Source: Arthrobacter sp. AK04
Lineage (GTDB): Bacteria; Actinomycetota; Actinomycetes; Actinomycetales; Micrococcaceae
DNA: 64,000 nucleotides
Assembly (NCBI RefSeq): GCF_021129155.1
Contig: NZ_JAJOMC010000002.1
Coordinates: forward strand, 62,001-126,000
Reading direction: 5' to 3'
Shown here: positions 9,160 to 17,379 of the stretch, in pieces
Numbering within the stretch: position 1 is the stretch's first letter
How the letters are laid out: every line of letters starts with the position of its first letter
The notes under the pieces: model-generated
Told to the model about the DNA's origin: nothing
Database searches by the model: none
Seen by the model: the letters and a program-made list of their open reading frames with translations, nothing else
Position numbers and translations under genes: made by a program

Positions 9160-9253
9160 GTACTCTTGAATCTGAGTAGGTGTCAAGCATTTCTGTCCGC
9201 GGTATGTAACCGGGGCTCAATGCATGCCACACGGAGCAGCAGCACGGAGAATC

Positions 9254-10267
9254 ATGAATCGCTCAGCAAGTATCAAGGACGTCGCCAACCATGCCAGCGT
9301 GGCCGTGGGGACGGTGTCCAATGTGCTGAATTACCCGGACAGGGTTTCCCAGCGGACCAAGGACCGCGTGCTGAAGGCCATCGACGAGCTCGGCTTCGTC
9401 CGTAACGACGCCGCCCGGCAGCTGCGCGCGGGGCACAGCCGCACCATCGGCCTGATTGTCCTGGACGTAGGCAACCCGTTCTTCACCTCAGTGGTGCGTG
9501 CGGCCGAAGACGCCGCCGCCCTCCACGGCAGCGCCGTCCTGCTGGGGGACAGCGGCCACGACGCCGCCCGCGAGGCAAACTACATCGACCTTTTCCAGGA
9601 ACAGCGCGTCCAGGGCCTGCTGATCTCGCCAGTTGGCGATGTCACCGAACGGCTGGACCTCCTCCGCGAGCGCGGCGTGCCCACTGTCCTGGTGGACCGG
9701 CTGGCTGACGAGGCAAAGTTCAGTTCCGTGGCAGTGGACGACGACGCCGGCGGGTACCTGGCAGCGCGGCACCTGCTAGACACCGGCCGCCGCCGGCTCG
9801 CCTTTGTGGGCGGCCCCACCTCCATCCGGCAGGTGGCCGACCGCCTCCAGGGCGCCCGGCGGGCTGTCAAGGAGGAGCCCGACGCAACGCTGGAGGTGCT
9901 TGAGTCCGAGGGGCAGACCGTCCTGGCCGGGCGCAGCGTGGGCAATTCGCTGGTGGAACGTGGCCGGGAAGGGCTGCCGGACGGCATCTTCTGCGCCAAC
10001 GACCTCCTGGCCCTGGGTGTGATGCAGTCGCTGACCATGACCCACACGTTCCGCATCCCAGAGGACGTGGCGCTGATTGGCTATGACGACATCGACTTTG
10101 CCGTCTCCGCCGTGGTTCCGCTGTCCTCCATCCGGCAGCCCACGGACGCGTTGGGACGCACCGCCATCCAGCTCCTCGCCGAAGAGGTGGAATCCCAGAA
10201 CCCGACGCACCGCTCGGTGGTCTTCACGCCGGAGCTTGTGGTGCGGCAGAGCACGAGCGCCGGCTAA
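9254..10267 (+). CDS. LacI-family transcriptional regulator, probable rhamnose regulator
   Basis: 337 aa. The DNA-binding domain occupies about residues 1-60 (SIKDVANHASVAVGTVSNVL with the hinge helix near LRAGHSRTIGLI), followed by a periplasmic-binding-protein-like effector domain. The ATG at 9254 has a GGAGA site; an earlier ATG at 9224 adds only unconserved residues. It is divergent from rhaM across a TGAATCG-type double operator, so it is likely the local rhamnose-responsive repressor. The recognition-helix residues differ from those of the second LacI protein at 52778, consistent with the two operator classes in the window. Its stop codon overlaps that of the convergent downstream gene (CTAA). 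Confidence 0.87.
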   Translation: MNRSASIKDVANHASVAVGTVSNVLNYPDRVSQRTKDRVLKAIDELGFVRNDAARQLRAGHSRTIGLIVLDVGNPFFTSVVRAAEDAAALHGSAVLLGDSGHDAAREANYIDLFQEQRVQGLLISPVGDVTERLDLLRERGVPTVLVDRLADEAKFSSVAVDDDAGGYLAARHLLDTGRRRLAFVGGPTSIRQVADRLQGARRAVKEEPDATLEVLESEGQTVLAGRSVGNSLVERGREGLPDGIFCANDLLALGVMQSLTMTHTFRIPEDVALIGYDDIDFAVSAVVPLSSIRQPTDALGRTAIQLLAEEVESQNPTHRSVVFTPELVVRQSTSAG

Positions 10268-10638
10268 CTGCCGGCCTGCAGCCACTTCATGGATTCGGTC
10301 CGGGAGGTGAAGAAGCGGGTGGGACACGGCGGGATATGCACGCCCAGGAAGAAGTTGGCCATGATCCGGTCCACCGGGCTGGCGCCCAGCAGTGCGATGC
10401 GGTCCGCGGCGCAGGGGATGGAAAACACGGAACGGGCCGCCCGGGTGACGTTCTCGGTGGTGGCCATGTCCACCAGCATGGGATAGGTCTGCTCCCCCGC
10501 GATCCGGTTCACGGCCGCCATGGCAGCCTGCGCGTCCTGGAGCTCGATCCGGGCCTTGGGTTCCCAGATCAGGTGGATGACGCCGTCCGAACGCAGCTCC
10601 ACCGTCCCCTTGCCGCCGTCGAAAGTTAAAGGCTCCAA
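10264..10638 (-). CDS. STAS/SpoIIAA-like small protein (DUF7793-type)
   Basis: 124 aa, no signal peptide or membrane segment. The alternating pattern (LEPLTFDGGKGTVELRSDGV, later YPMLVDMATTENVTRAARS) looks like the SpoIIAA/STAS-like proteins common in Arthrobacter relatives, some of which are labelled DUF7793. I assign the TTG at 10638, which has a strong GGGAGG site 9 nt upstream and starts exactly where the conserved sequence begins; the open frame extends upstream without family-like residues. The partner and role are not apparent. It faces the rhamnose regulator tail to tail. Confidence 0.7.
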   Translation of the reverse strand: MEPLTFDGGKGTVELRSDGVIHLIWEPKARIELQDAQAAMAAVNRIAGEQTYPMLVDMATTENVTRAARSVFSIPCAADRIALLGASPVDRIMANFFLGVHIPPCPTRFFTSRTESMKWLQAGS

Positions 10639-10662
10639 ACCTGCTTCCCTCCCTTGAACACA

Positions 10663-10716
10663 CCCAATGACCTGAACAGACCCAATAACTTGATCAGGCC
10701 CGATGGCCCGAGCGGA
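10663..10716. repeat. Three degenerate tandem copies of an 18-bp unit
   Basis: Copies begin at 10663, 10681 and 10699, each starting CCCAAT or CCCGAT and sharing a CTG/TTG-A-CAG core; a partial unit may precede them. They lie just upstream of the STAS-like gene, outside the assigned coding sequence, in the divergent gap that leads to the small gene at 10846. Confidence 0.5.
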
Positions 10717-10845
10717 CCCGCATGGCCTTCCTATCATGCCGTAGCAGTGGCGGTGCCTGCTCCGGATTCCTCCGCAGGACTGGTCCTTGCGGCAAAGATG
10801 GCACCTGCCCTTGTGGGCGGCAGGCAGCAGAAGCAAGGATTGGTC

Positions 10846-11055
10846 ATGGATGACGTGCGGTGCGCTGCCAGGGACCTGCTGCAGCGGAAGGACCGTGGCC
10901 TGATGGATCTCTGGATCCTGTACTGGAACCACGGCGGGCGCTGCCACCCCTTCGAATTTGATGCCTTTGTCCATGAGGTGCTGCCTGTTGACTGGTTCGA
11001 CGTGGACGCTTTGGCGATTGCTGTAGAGGAACTGGCACTGGAGAGAATAGCCTGA
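10846..11055 (+). CDS. Small conserved-looking hypothetical protein
   Basis: 69 aa beginning MDDVRCAARDLLQRKDRG and rich in acidic and aromatic residues (WILYWNHGGRCHPFEFDAF). The ATG at 10846 has an AAGGA site 7 nt upstream, while the longer open frame upstream reads as low-complexity intergenic sequence including the tandem repeats. The next gene starts 3 bp after its stop, so the two are probably co-transcribed. I recognise no domain; the single Cys and His near the middle do not form a recognisable metal site. Confidence 0.6.
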   Translation: MDDVRCAARDLLQRKDRGLMDLWILYWNHGGRCHPFEFDAFVHEVLPVDWFDVDALAIAVEELALERIA

Positions 11056-11058
11056 TGG

Positions 11059-11895
11059 ATGCCCGCTTCAGTTACAGCTGAGCAGCACCGGCTGCTCAGA
11101 TCCTGGCTTGGCCCCTTCACGGTGGTCAAGGACTATTCCTGGCCCCTTCAGGACACCTCCGTGCTCCACGTTTCCACGCCCGACGGCGGGAGCTTCATCG
11201 TCAAGGCGAGCACCACCAGCCACCACATCCGGCGGGAGATCGCTGCCCTCGCTCCGGGCTTGCCCGGCCTCCGCGGTTCAGCCCCTGTGCTCAGGCAGGC
11301 TTCGGTCAAGGCCGGAATCCTGGTCACCGAGTTCCTGCCCGGCACGTCGGTGGAGGGAACCGCAGCCGAGTACCAGCCCGGGACATACCGCCAGGCCGGA
11401 GCGCTCCTGGCGAAGCTGCACAGCCCTGCCGGGACCTCCGCCGATTACGCGAAGAAGCTCGCCTACCAGACGCAGCTGCTCATCCGCTCGGCCGAAGGAC
11501 TGGTGTCAGCCGGTGTGTGCGCCCGTGCCGAGCAAGAGCTGGCCGGACTGAAACCGGGCCCTGTGGAGCTGGTGACCAGCCACGGTGACTACCAGCCCAG
11601 GAACTGGCTGGTAGACGGCGGCAGGATCAAAGTCATCGACTTCGGCCGGGCGGACGCCCGCCCCTGGGTCCATGACCTGGTCCGCCTCACCCACCAGCAG
11701 TTCCTTGGGCGGCCTGCCCTGGCGGAGGCGTTCTACAGCGGGTTAGGCAAACAGCCCGGGAGCTCCAACGCCGGGGTGTGGCAGCTGGAAAACCTGAACC
11801 AGGCCCTGGGGACCGTGGTGTGGGCCCATAAAATCGGGGATGCCGCCTTCGAACAGTCCGGAGTAGAGCGGTTGGAGCGGATACTGGCGGGCTAG
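11059..11895 (+). CDS. Aminoglycoside-phosphotransferase-like kinase
   Basis: 278 aa with a protein-kinase-like fold. The catalytic loop SHGDYQPRNWLV (about residues 174-185) and the metal-binding IDFGRADARPW (about 193-203) mark it as an APH/choline-kinase superfamily enzyme. It transfers phosphate from ATP to an unknown small molecule; nothing here argues for antibiotic resistance in particular. It follows the small protein gene by 3 bp and precedes the radical SAM gene by 22 bp, which suggests a three-gene unit. Confidence 0.8.
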   Translation: MPASVTAEQHRLLRSWLGPFTVVKDYSWPLQDTSVLHVSTPDGGSFIVKASTTSHHIRREIAALAPGLPGLRGSAPVLRQASVKAGILVTEFLPGTSVEGTAAEYQPGTYRQAGALLAKLHSPAGTSADYAKKLAYQTQLLIRSAEGLVSAGVCARAEQELAGLKPGPVELVTSHGDYQPRNWLVDGGRIKVIDFGRADARPWVHDLVRLTHQQFLGRPALAEAFYSGLGKQPGSSNAGVWQLENLNQALGTVVWAHKIGDAAFEQSGVERLERILAG

Positions 11896-11917
11896 GACCT
11901 CCTGCGAGGATGGAGCC

Positions 11918-12982
11918 ATGGAATTCAACCGGCTGCTGCAGATCCGGCGCATCTATGCCCAACCCGCTGCACTGGAACTGCCCCGGGGCAAGGACATCGT
12001 CCAACGCTGGCCTGATGCCGACGTCGTGCTTGTTGACAGCCACTGGAACATCCCGGAGCTGCACGGGGAGGAAACCAACGTGCCGCGCTGGTCCCGGATC
12101 AAGACGGAGGCGCTGGTCCTGGGCGTCAAAACGGCGCTGTCCGTCAAGCCGAACGGCCGGTCAGCGGACTTCATTGCCCCCTCAACAGCTAACGGCTGCG
12201 CCATGGCGTGTGCCTACTGCTATGTGCCCCGGCACAAGGGCTACAGCAATCCGGTGACCGTGTTCGCCAACATCGACCAGATTTCCAGGGCCCTTGAACG
12301 GCACGTGACCCGCCAGGGCATCAAGCTGGAGCCCAACCAGTGCGACCCCGAGCTCTGGGTGTACGACATCGGCGAGAACAGCGACTGCTCGGTCGATGCC
12401 CTGATCAGCGACAACGTGGAGGATCTGGTGACGCTCTTCCGCGACCTGCCCACCGCCAAGCTGTCCTTTGCCACCAAGTACGTCAACCCGGCGATGCTCG
12501 GCTGGGACCACGGCGGGCACACCCGGATCCGGTTCTCCCTCATGCCCGCGGCGCTGGCGAAGTCCATTGACGTCAGGACCTCCCCCGTGGCTGAGCGCAT
12601 GGCTGCCATCAATGACTTCGTTGCTGCCGGGTACGAGGTGCATGTGAACTTCTCCCCCGTCATCATCACTGACACGTGGCTCAGCGACTGGGAGGAAATG
12701 CTGCGCCAGCTGGACCGAACCCTCAGCCCGACCGCAAAAGCCCAGCTCGCGGCGGAAGTCATCTTCCTGACGCACAACGAGCGGCTGCACGAGGTCAACC
12801 TCGGCTGGCATCCGCAGGCCGAGGACGTGCTGTGGCGCCCGGACCTCCAGGAGTCCAAGGTCTCCTCCAACGGCTTCACCAACGTCCGCTACCGTTCGGG
12901 AACCAAAGCACGCTACGTGAAGCAACTGACGGCGCTGATCGAAAAGATCGCGCCGTATTGCCGCATCCGCTACGCGTTCTGA
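11918..12982 (+). CDS. Spore photoproduct lyase family radical SAM protein
   Basis: 354 aa. It carries a radical SAM cluster motif of the CX3CX2C type (Cys94, Cys98, Cys101 in CAMACAYC), the spacing of spore photoproduct lyases rather than the usual CX3CX2C-Phi spacing alone; APSTANGCAMACAYCYVPRH and HVNFSPVIITDTWL also match the SPL-like group. True SPL repairs the 5-thyminyl-dihydrothymine lesion in spores; homologues in non-sporulating actinobacteria are of uncertain role. The ATG has a GGATGGAG site. It lies 22 bp downstream of the phosphotransferase gene. The SPL catalytic Cys near the C-terminus may correspond to Cys in IAPYCRIRYAF, but I cannot align it firmly. Confidence 0.83.
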   Translation: MEFNRLLQIRRIYAQPAALELPRGKDIVQRWPDADVVLVDSHWNIPELHGEETNVPRWSRIKTEALVLGVKTALSVKPNGRSADFIAPSTANGCAMACAYCYVPRHKGYSNPVTVFANIDQISRALERHVTRQGIKLEPNQCDPELWVYDIGENSDCSVDALISDNVEDLVTLFRDLPTAKLSFATKYVNPAMLGWDHGGHTRIRFSLMPAALAKSIDVRTSPVAERMAAINDFVAAGYEVHVNFSPVIITDTWLSDWEEMLRQLDRTLSPTAKAQLAAEVIFLTHNERLHEVNLGWHPQAEDVLWRPDLQESKVSSNGFTNVRYRSGTKARYVKQLTALIEKIAPYCRIRYAF

Positions 12983-13021
12983 GATTGCCGGCGGACACCG
13001 GCCACCGGCGTGGCACCGCGC

Positions 13022-13027
13022 TAGACT
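13022..13027 (+). promoter_or_regulatory. Possible -10 element giving a leaderless mRNA
   Basis: TAGACT ends 9 nt before the ATG of the C39-like lipoprotein gene, which lacks a ribosome site. Such spacing is typical of leaderless transcripts in actinobacteria. No convincing -35 is visible. Confidence 0.4.
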
Positions 13028-13036
13028 GATCCCATC

Positions 13037-13900
13037 ATGACCGGCGCCCGCCCCCGTCTTCTTGCCTGGCTCGTCGCCCTGGCGACCTGCCTCGGAGCCT
13101 GCACGCCCGCCGTCGGCATCGATAATCCTCCCACCGGGCAGGCGGTTGCGGCGTCCCCCGCGCAGCCGGCCCCTAGCTCCCCTGCACCGCCCTCCGGCAC
13201 CGGCCTTGCCCGTGCGCCCCAGGAAGCCGCCACTCCGGTTCCCGCCGCCACAGCCACACCCACACAGCCGCCGGCCCCCGCACCACCTCCGGTCCCCCAG
13301 CCTTACGCGCTCAACCTCTACCAGGAGGGGGACTTCGTGCCGCAGTACACCTTTGACTGGTGCGTTGCGGCGAGCATCCAGATGGCCCACAACCTGATTG
13401 ACGACACCGGCGGCGGCACCTGGGCGGATTCCACCCAGCAGGGCGAACTGTGGGAGATGGCACGGGCCCGGTCCTCCAACTCCTTCAACGGCGCCAACCC
13501 GCTCGGCTGGGCCCAGGTCCTGACGGAAGTGGGCATGGGGCCGTACAAAGTTGTCAGCATCGCCGATTACGGGTCTGCCCTCCAGACGGCGGCCCGCGCC
13601 ATCATGGACACGGGCCGGCCGGTGGGGCTGGTCATGTGGAGCGGCCGCCACGCGTGGGTGATGAGCGGGTTCGAGTCGGTGGGCGATCCCGCCCTGTTCC
13701 CGGAGTTCACTGTCACCGGCGTCCGCGTGCAGGACCCGCTCTACCCGCACGGCAGCGAAAAATGGGGCCCGTCGCCCGAGCCCAACAGCCTGCTGGCCCC
13801 CGAGCAGCTGGCCACCCAGTTCGTGGTCCGCGAACCGCGGCGCTGGAGCAGCGACCTGCCGGCCGGCTATCTGCTGGTGCTCCCGGTGGCCGGGGCCTGA
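13037..13900 (+). CDS. C39-like peptidase-fold lipoprotein
   Basis: 287 aa. An N-terminal signal peptide ends in the lipobox LGAC (Cys22), followed by a Pro/Ala/Thr-rich linker to about residue 92 and a globular domain. In that domain Cys109 sits in FDWCVAASIQM and His205 in GRHAWVMSG, the Cys/His arrangement of papain-like C39 peptidases, so it is a membrane-anchored, cell-surface domain of that fold. Whether it is proteolytic is unknown. Probably leaderless (see the -10 element). The neighbours give no functional hint. Confidence 0.72.
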   Translation: MTGARPRLLAWLVALATCLGACTPAVGIDNPPTGQAVAASPAQPAPSSPAPPSGTGLARAPQEAATPVPAATATPTQPPAPAPPPVPQPYALNLYQEGDFVPQYTFDWCVAASIQMAHNLIDDTGGGTWADSTQQGELWEMARARSSNSFNGANPLGWAQVLTEVGMGPYKVVSIADYGSALQTAARAIMDTGRPVGLVMWSGRHAWVMSGFESVGDPALFPEFTVTGVRVQDPLYPHGSEKWGPSPEPNSLLAPEQLATQFVVREPRRWSSDLPAGYLLVLPVAGA

Positions 13901-13934
13901 CCTGCGGCAATTGCGGGCGGGGCCCGAAGGAATA

Positions 13935-13952
13935 CCGGCCGTACACGGCCGG
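13935..13952. terminator. Short hairpin after the C39-like lipoprotein gene
   Basis: CCGGCCGT and ACGGCCGG form a perfect 8-bp stem with a 2-nt spacer, 35 bp after the stop codon. There is no T-tract, so termination is only probable. A TATAAT at 13981 downstream is a plausible -10 for the DUF808 gene. Confidence 0.4.
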
Positions 13953-14063
13953 GCAGGGCGGGTACGGCTGCCCGCCACCGTATAATTTCAGCATGCCGAT
14001 CACGCGCCTGCACCCAGGCAGCCACGCCCAGCCGTCCGAACGCGAGCACTGCGGGAGCGGTCT

Positions 14064-15086
14064 GTGAGCGGCGGCCTCGTCGCCCTGCTGGACGACGTCG
14101 CAGCCCTGGCCCGCATCGCGGCCGCCTCGGTGGACGACGTCGCAGCCGGAGCGGCCAAGGCGGGGGCCAAGGCCGCCGGCGTGGTCATCGACGACGCCGC
14201 AGTCACCCCGCAGTATGTGTCCGGCGCGGACCCGTCCCGCGAACTGCCGATGATCAAGCGGATCTTCTGGGGCTCGCTCCGGAACAAGCTGCTGATCATC
14301 CTGCCGGCACTGCTGCTCATCAGCGCCTTCCTCCCGTGGGCCATCCCGTTCATCCTTATGCTGGGCGGCACGTACCTGTGCTTCGAAGGTGCCGAGAAAG
14401 TCTGGCACAAGCTCCGCCGGGACCACGCGGACGAAAAAGCGCCGGCGGTCGAGCGGGGTCCGGAGGCGGAAGCCAAGGTGGTCAAGGGCGCCATCACCAC
14501 AGACTTCATCCTGTCCTGCGAGATCATGGTCATCTCCATGAACGAGGTGGCCGCGGAATCCATCTGGGCCCGGGCCGTCATCCTGGTGGTCGTGGCCCTC
14601 GCCATCACGGTGCTCGTGTACGGGGCGGTCGCACTGATCGTCAAGATGGACGACATCGGCCTGCACCTGGCCGCCAAGGAATCTGCAGCCTCCCAGCGCT
14701 TCGGCGAACTGCTCGTCAAGGGGATGCCCGCCGTGCTGGCCGCCATCACCCTGATCGGCACTGTCGCCATGCTGTGGGTTGGCGGCCACATCATGCTGCA
14801 GGGAGCCTACGACCTCGGCTGGCACCTGCCGTATGACCTGGTTCACGCCCTTGAAGCTCCGGTCGCCGGAATCGCGGGTATCGGCGGCCTCCTGGCCTGG
14901 CTCGTGAACACCCTTTGCTCAGCCGTCCTGGGACTTGCCTGGGGCCTCGCCGTAATGGCTGTCCTGCACCCGCTGCTGAAGGCCCTGCCGTTCGGCAAGG
15001 ACAAGGGCCAGCACGAGGAAGGCGACGTCCGCGCCGAGCTTGCCGGCTACCGGCCGACGAAACACAAGGCGGATCCCGCTCCCTAA
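14064..15086 (+). CDS. DUF808 family inner-membrane protein (YedI-like)
   Basis: 340 aa. MSGGLVALLDDVAALARIAA at the N-terminus and the following DDVAAGAAKAGAKAAGVVID are hallmarks of DUF808 (E. coli YedI). Several membrane segments follow: about 75-110, 165-190, 210-245 and 265-305. The start is GTG at 14064 with GGGAG 7 nt upstream. The function of the family is not established. It ends 5 bp before the convergent DUF1961 gene. Confidence 0.83.
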   Translation: MSGGLVALLDDVAALARIAAASVDDVAAGAAKAGAKAAGVVIDDAAVTPQYVSGADPSRELPMIKRIFWGSLRNKLLIILPALLLISAFLPWAIPFILMLGGTYLCFEGAEKVWHKLRRDHADEKAPAVERGPEAEAKVVKGAITTDFILSCEIMVISMNEVAAESIWARAVILVVVALAITVLVYGAVALIVKMDDIGLHLAAKESAASQRFGELLVKGMPAVLAAITLIGTVAMLWVGGHIMLQGAYDLGWHLPYDLVHALEAPVAGIAGIGGLLAWLVNTLCSAVLGLAWGLAVMAVLHPLLKALPFGKDKGQHEEGDVRAELAGYRPTKHKADPAP

Positions 15087-15091
15087 CCGGA

Positions 15092-15775
15092 CTAAAGCTC
15101 CTCCACCACCAGGTTCCGGTAAGCCGCCCGGAGCGGGGCCATCTGCCGGAAGCCCAGGTAGCCGCCGCCCAGCACGGCGGCGGCAGGGGCAGGGGACGGA
15201 TCGTGCCACTCGAAAAGCGGCAGCCCGTTGATGGCCAAAGCCACCCGCGGCCCGTCCTTCATAACCTCCATCCGGTAGAAGTCCACAGCATCCCCAGCCG
15301 GGGGCAGCGGATCAGCTCCCTGCGCCACCAGTTCAAACCCGGCGCTCTTGCGCAGGTTGCAGGTCCGGAAGGCCCGCTCGGACTCGTACTTGTGCCGGAA
15401 ATAGGACACGTGCAGGGCATCGATGTCCCCGGAGTGGTACTGCGGGTAGTACCCCGTCCGCGGTGCCAGCGCACTGGAAAACAGGTCCAGCCCGCCGTGC
15501 CCCCGGGCGGCGAAGAAGAGCATGGCCAGGCCGGGTTCCTCCAACGGCAGGAATTCCCAGCTGATCCGGATGCCGTCCGGGAACTGCACCGGGCACCAGA
15601 ACGTCCAGTGCGCGTGGTCCCCGAATTCCGCATCGTCCAGGGAACCCGACAGTTCCAGGGCGCCTTGGTGGGTCCCCAGGCTGAGCGGCCCTTCCGCCAC
15701 CCAGTCCCCCACGTCCGCCGGGGACGTGAGGGCATTGCTGTACAGCACCTTCGCCTCCAGGCCGGACGTCCCCAC
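15092..15775 (-). CDS. DUF1961 family protein (YesU-like)
   Basis: 227 aa concanavalin-like jelly-roll protein of the DUF1961 family, whose best known member is B. subtilis YesU from the rhamnogalacturonan locus. Supporting segments are WTFWCPVQFPDGIRISWEF and YYPQYHSGDIDALHVSYFRH. There is no signal peptide. The GTG start directly abuts the stop of the acetylesterase gene, so the two are coupled, as yesU and yesT are near each other in Bacillus. A sugar-binding or uncharacterised hydrolytic role is possible; none is proven for the family. Confidence 0.78.
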   Translation of the reverse strand: MGTSGLEAKVLYSNALTSPADVGDWVAEGPLSLGTHQGALELSGSLDDAEFGDHAHWTFWCPVQFPDGIRISWEFLPLEEPGLAMLFFAARGHGGLDLFSSALAPRTGYYPQYHSGDIDALHVSYFRHKYESERAFRTCNLRKSAGFELVAQGADPLPPAGDAVDFYRMEVMKDGPRVALAINGLPLFEWHDPSPAPAAAVLGGGYLGFRQMAPLRAAYRNLVVEEL

Positions 15776-16480
15776 TTAGCCGCGTCCCGCCGTCGTGCCT
15801 ACCAGGCCGCCGGGCACCAGCCCCAGCTCCTGAAGCCGGGCGGCAACGTGCCCGGCCACCAGCGCGGCTCCCTGCTGGGAGAAGTGGGTGTTGTCCGCCA
15901 GGCCGTCCGGCCAGTGCGCGTGCGAGCCCGGCCCGAAGTGGCAGAACAGCGACGCCGATTCCTCCCGGCCCAGCTGCAGGTACAGCCCACGGGTCCACGC
16001 GTTCAGGTCAATCACCGGCAGGCCCAGCTCCAGGCCGATCTCCCGCACCACCTCCGGGTAGTCCTCCAGGCTCTGTTCCAGGTCTTTGTGCCCGGCAGCA
16101 GCGCCCGACGACGGCCGGTCCAGGAAGTGCCTGCGTTCCACCGGGGTGCAGAGTACAGGCAGCGCCCCCAGGGTCCGTACCTCCTCCGCCATGGTGCGCA
16201 GGTTGGCGGCGTACCCGGTCCGGGCAGCAAGGTGCTGCCTCTTCTGGTCGTTATGGCCGAACTGGATCAGGACCAGGTCGCCCTCCCCGGCTTCCGCCAG
16301 CAGGCTGGCCCACAGCCCCTCCTCCCGGAAGGACTCCGTGCTGGCCCCGCCCTTGGCGAAGTTGTGCACCGCCGCCCAGGTGTAGGAATGCGGGGCAAGG
16401 TGCGCTCCCCAGCCGCTCATGGGGTACTCGTGCGTGGGGCAGTTTGCCACCGTGGAATCTCCGGCGAGCAGGATTTTCAT
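15776..16480 (-). CDS. Rhamnogalacturonan acetylesterase-like SGNH hydrolase (YesT/YesY type)
   Basis: 234 aa GDSL/SGNH hydrolase (CE12 type). The nucleophile is Ser9 in LLAGDSTVAN, block II Gly lies in the NFAKGGAST region, block III Asn in QFGHNDQ, and the Asp/His pair is in ADNTHFS near the C-terminus. It has no signal peptide, so it should deacetylate imported rhamnogalacturonan oligosaccharides. The open frame extends upstream, but the ATG at 16480 starts at the family-like MKILLAGDST and has a GAGA site. It sits between the permease genes and the DUF1961 gene. Confidence 0.87.
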   Translation of the reverse strand: MKILLAGDSTVANCPTHEYPMSGWGAHLAPHSYTWAAVHNFAKGGASTESFREEGLWASLLAEAGEGDLVLIQFGHNDQKRQHLAARTGYAANLRTMAEEVRTLGALPVLCTPVERRHFLDRPSSGAAAGHKDLEQSLEDYPEVVREIGLELGLPVIDLNAWTRGLYLQLGREESASLFCHFGPGSHAHWPDGLADNTHFSQQGAALVAGHVAARLQELGLVPGGLVGTTAGRG

Positions 16481-16506
16481 GCTGTGCTTTCTCTCGTGGT
16501 GCAGGC

Positions 16507-17379
16507 TCAGCCCTTGACGGAGCCGATGAGCATGCCTTTGGCGAAGTGCTTCTGCAGGAACGGGTAGAAGATGAGGATGGGCAGGGTTGCCACCACGATC
16601 ACCGCGAATTTGATGCCCTGTTCGGGCGGGATGTAGTTCGGGTCCACGTTGCCTGTGCCGAGCAGGTCCGAGGACGCCGTGACCTGGCGCAGGTACATTT
16701 GCAGGGTCCATTTGGAGTTGTCGGAGAGGTAGAGCAGGGGCGACATGAAGTCGTTCCAGATGCCCACGGCGTAGAACAAGGCGAACGTGGCCAGGACCGG
16801 TTTGGACAGGGGCAGCAGGATCCGCCACAGGATGCCGATCTCGGTGGCGCCGTCCATTTTGGCCGATTCTTCCAGCTCCTGCGGGAGTTCCTGGAAGAAG
16901 TTCTTGATGATGATCAGGCTGAACGGGTTGATGGCCGCCGGCAGGATCAGGGCCCAGTAGGAATTGAGCAGGCCCAGGTCCTTGACCAGCAGGAAGGTGG
17001 GGATCATGCCGCCGGAGAAGACCATGGCGAAGACCACCAGGGACAGGATGACCTGCCGTCCGCGGAGGGTCTTCTTGGCCAGCGGGTAGGCCATGGTCAC
17101 AGTGAACGCGAGCTGGACCAGGGTTCCGACCGCGGTGACAAGGATGGTGGTCACCAGCGCCCTGGTGAATGCTGGGGTGGAGAAGATGTATTCGTAGGAG
17201 CCCAGGGTGAACTGTTCGGGCCAGACGAAGAACGCGCGCCGGGTGATTTCGGCCTCGTTGGCGAAGGACCCTGCGATCACGTAGATGAACGGCAGCAGCG
17301 TGATGATGCCGATCAGGGTCAGGAACACGTAGTTCGCGGCGTCGAAGATCCGCCCGCCGGTGGTGTTGTGAATCTTCAT
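16507..17379 (-). CDS. CUT1 sugar ABC transporter permease (LplC/YtcP-like)
   Basis: 290 aa, six membrane segments, with the cytoplasmic EAA loop ELEESAKMDGATEIGILWRI at about residues 178-197 that docks on the ATPase. FPAA-type features such as FSGGMIPTFLLVKDLGLLNS are typical of the LplC/YtcP/YesQ group, which transports pectin- or alginate-derived oligosaccharides. It overlaps the upstream permease by one base (TAATG). No ATP-binding protein is encoded nearby. Confidence 0.87.
   Translation of the reverse strand: MKIHNTTGGRIFDAANYVFLTLIGIITLLPFIYVIAGSFANEAEITRRAFFVWPEQFTLGSYEYIFSTPAFTRALVTTILVTAVGTLVQLAFTVTMAYPLAKKTLRGRQVILSLVVFAMVFSGGMIPTFLLVKDLGLLNSYWALILPAAINPFSLIIIKNFFQELPQELEESAKMDGATEIGILWRILLPLSKPVLATFALFYAVGIWNDFMSPLLYLSDNSKWTLQMYLRQVTASSDLLGTGNVDPNYIPPEQGIKFAVIVVATLPILIFYPFLQKHFAKGMLIGSVKG

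Noticed and set aside
10663..10716. CRISPR or minisatellite coding repeat
   Set aside because: Only three degenerate 18-bp units without spacers; kept only as a short tandem repeat.
11059..11895. Calling the kinase-like protein an antibiotic-resistance enzyme
   Set aside because: Only the general APH fold is visible; nothing in sequence or context points to aminoglycosides.
12182..13978. 598-codon minus-strand frame over the radical SAM and lipoprotein genes
   Set aside because: Opposite two supported genes; no conserved motif.
14915..16567. 550-codon plus-strand frame over the YesU/YesT-like genes
   Set aside because: Antisense to two genes with clear catalytic motifs.
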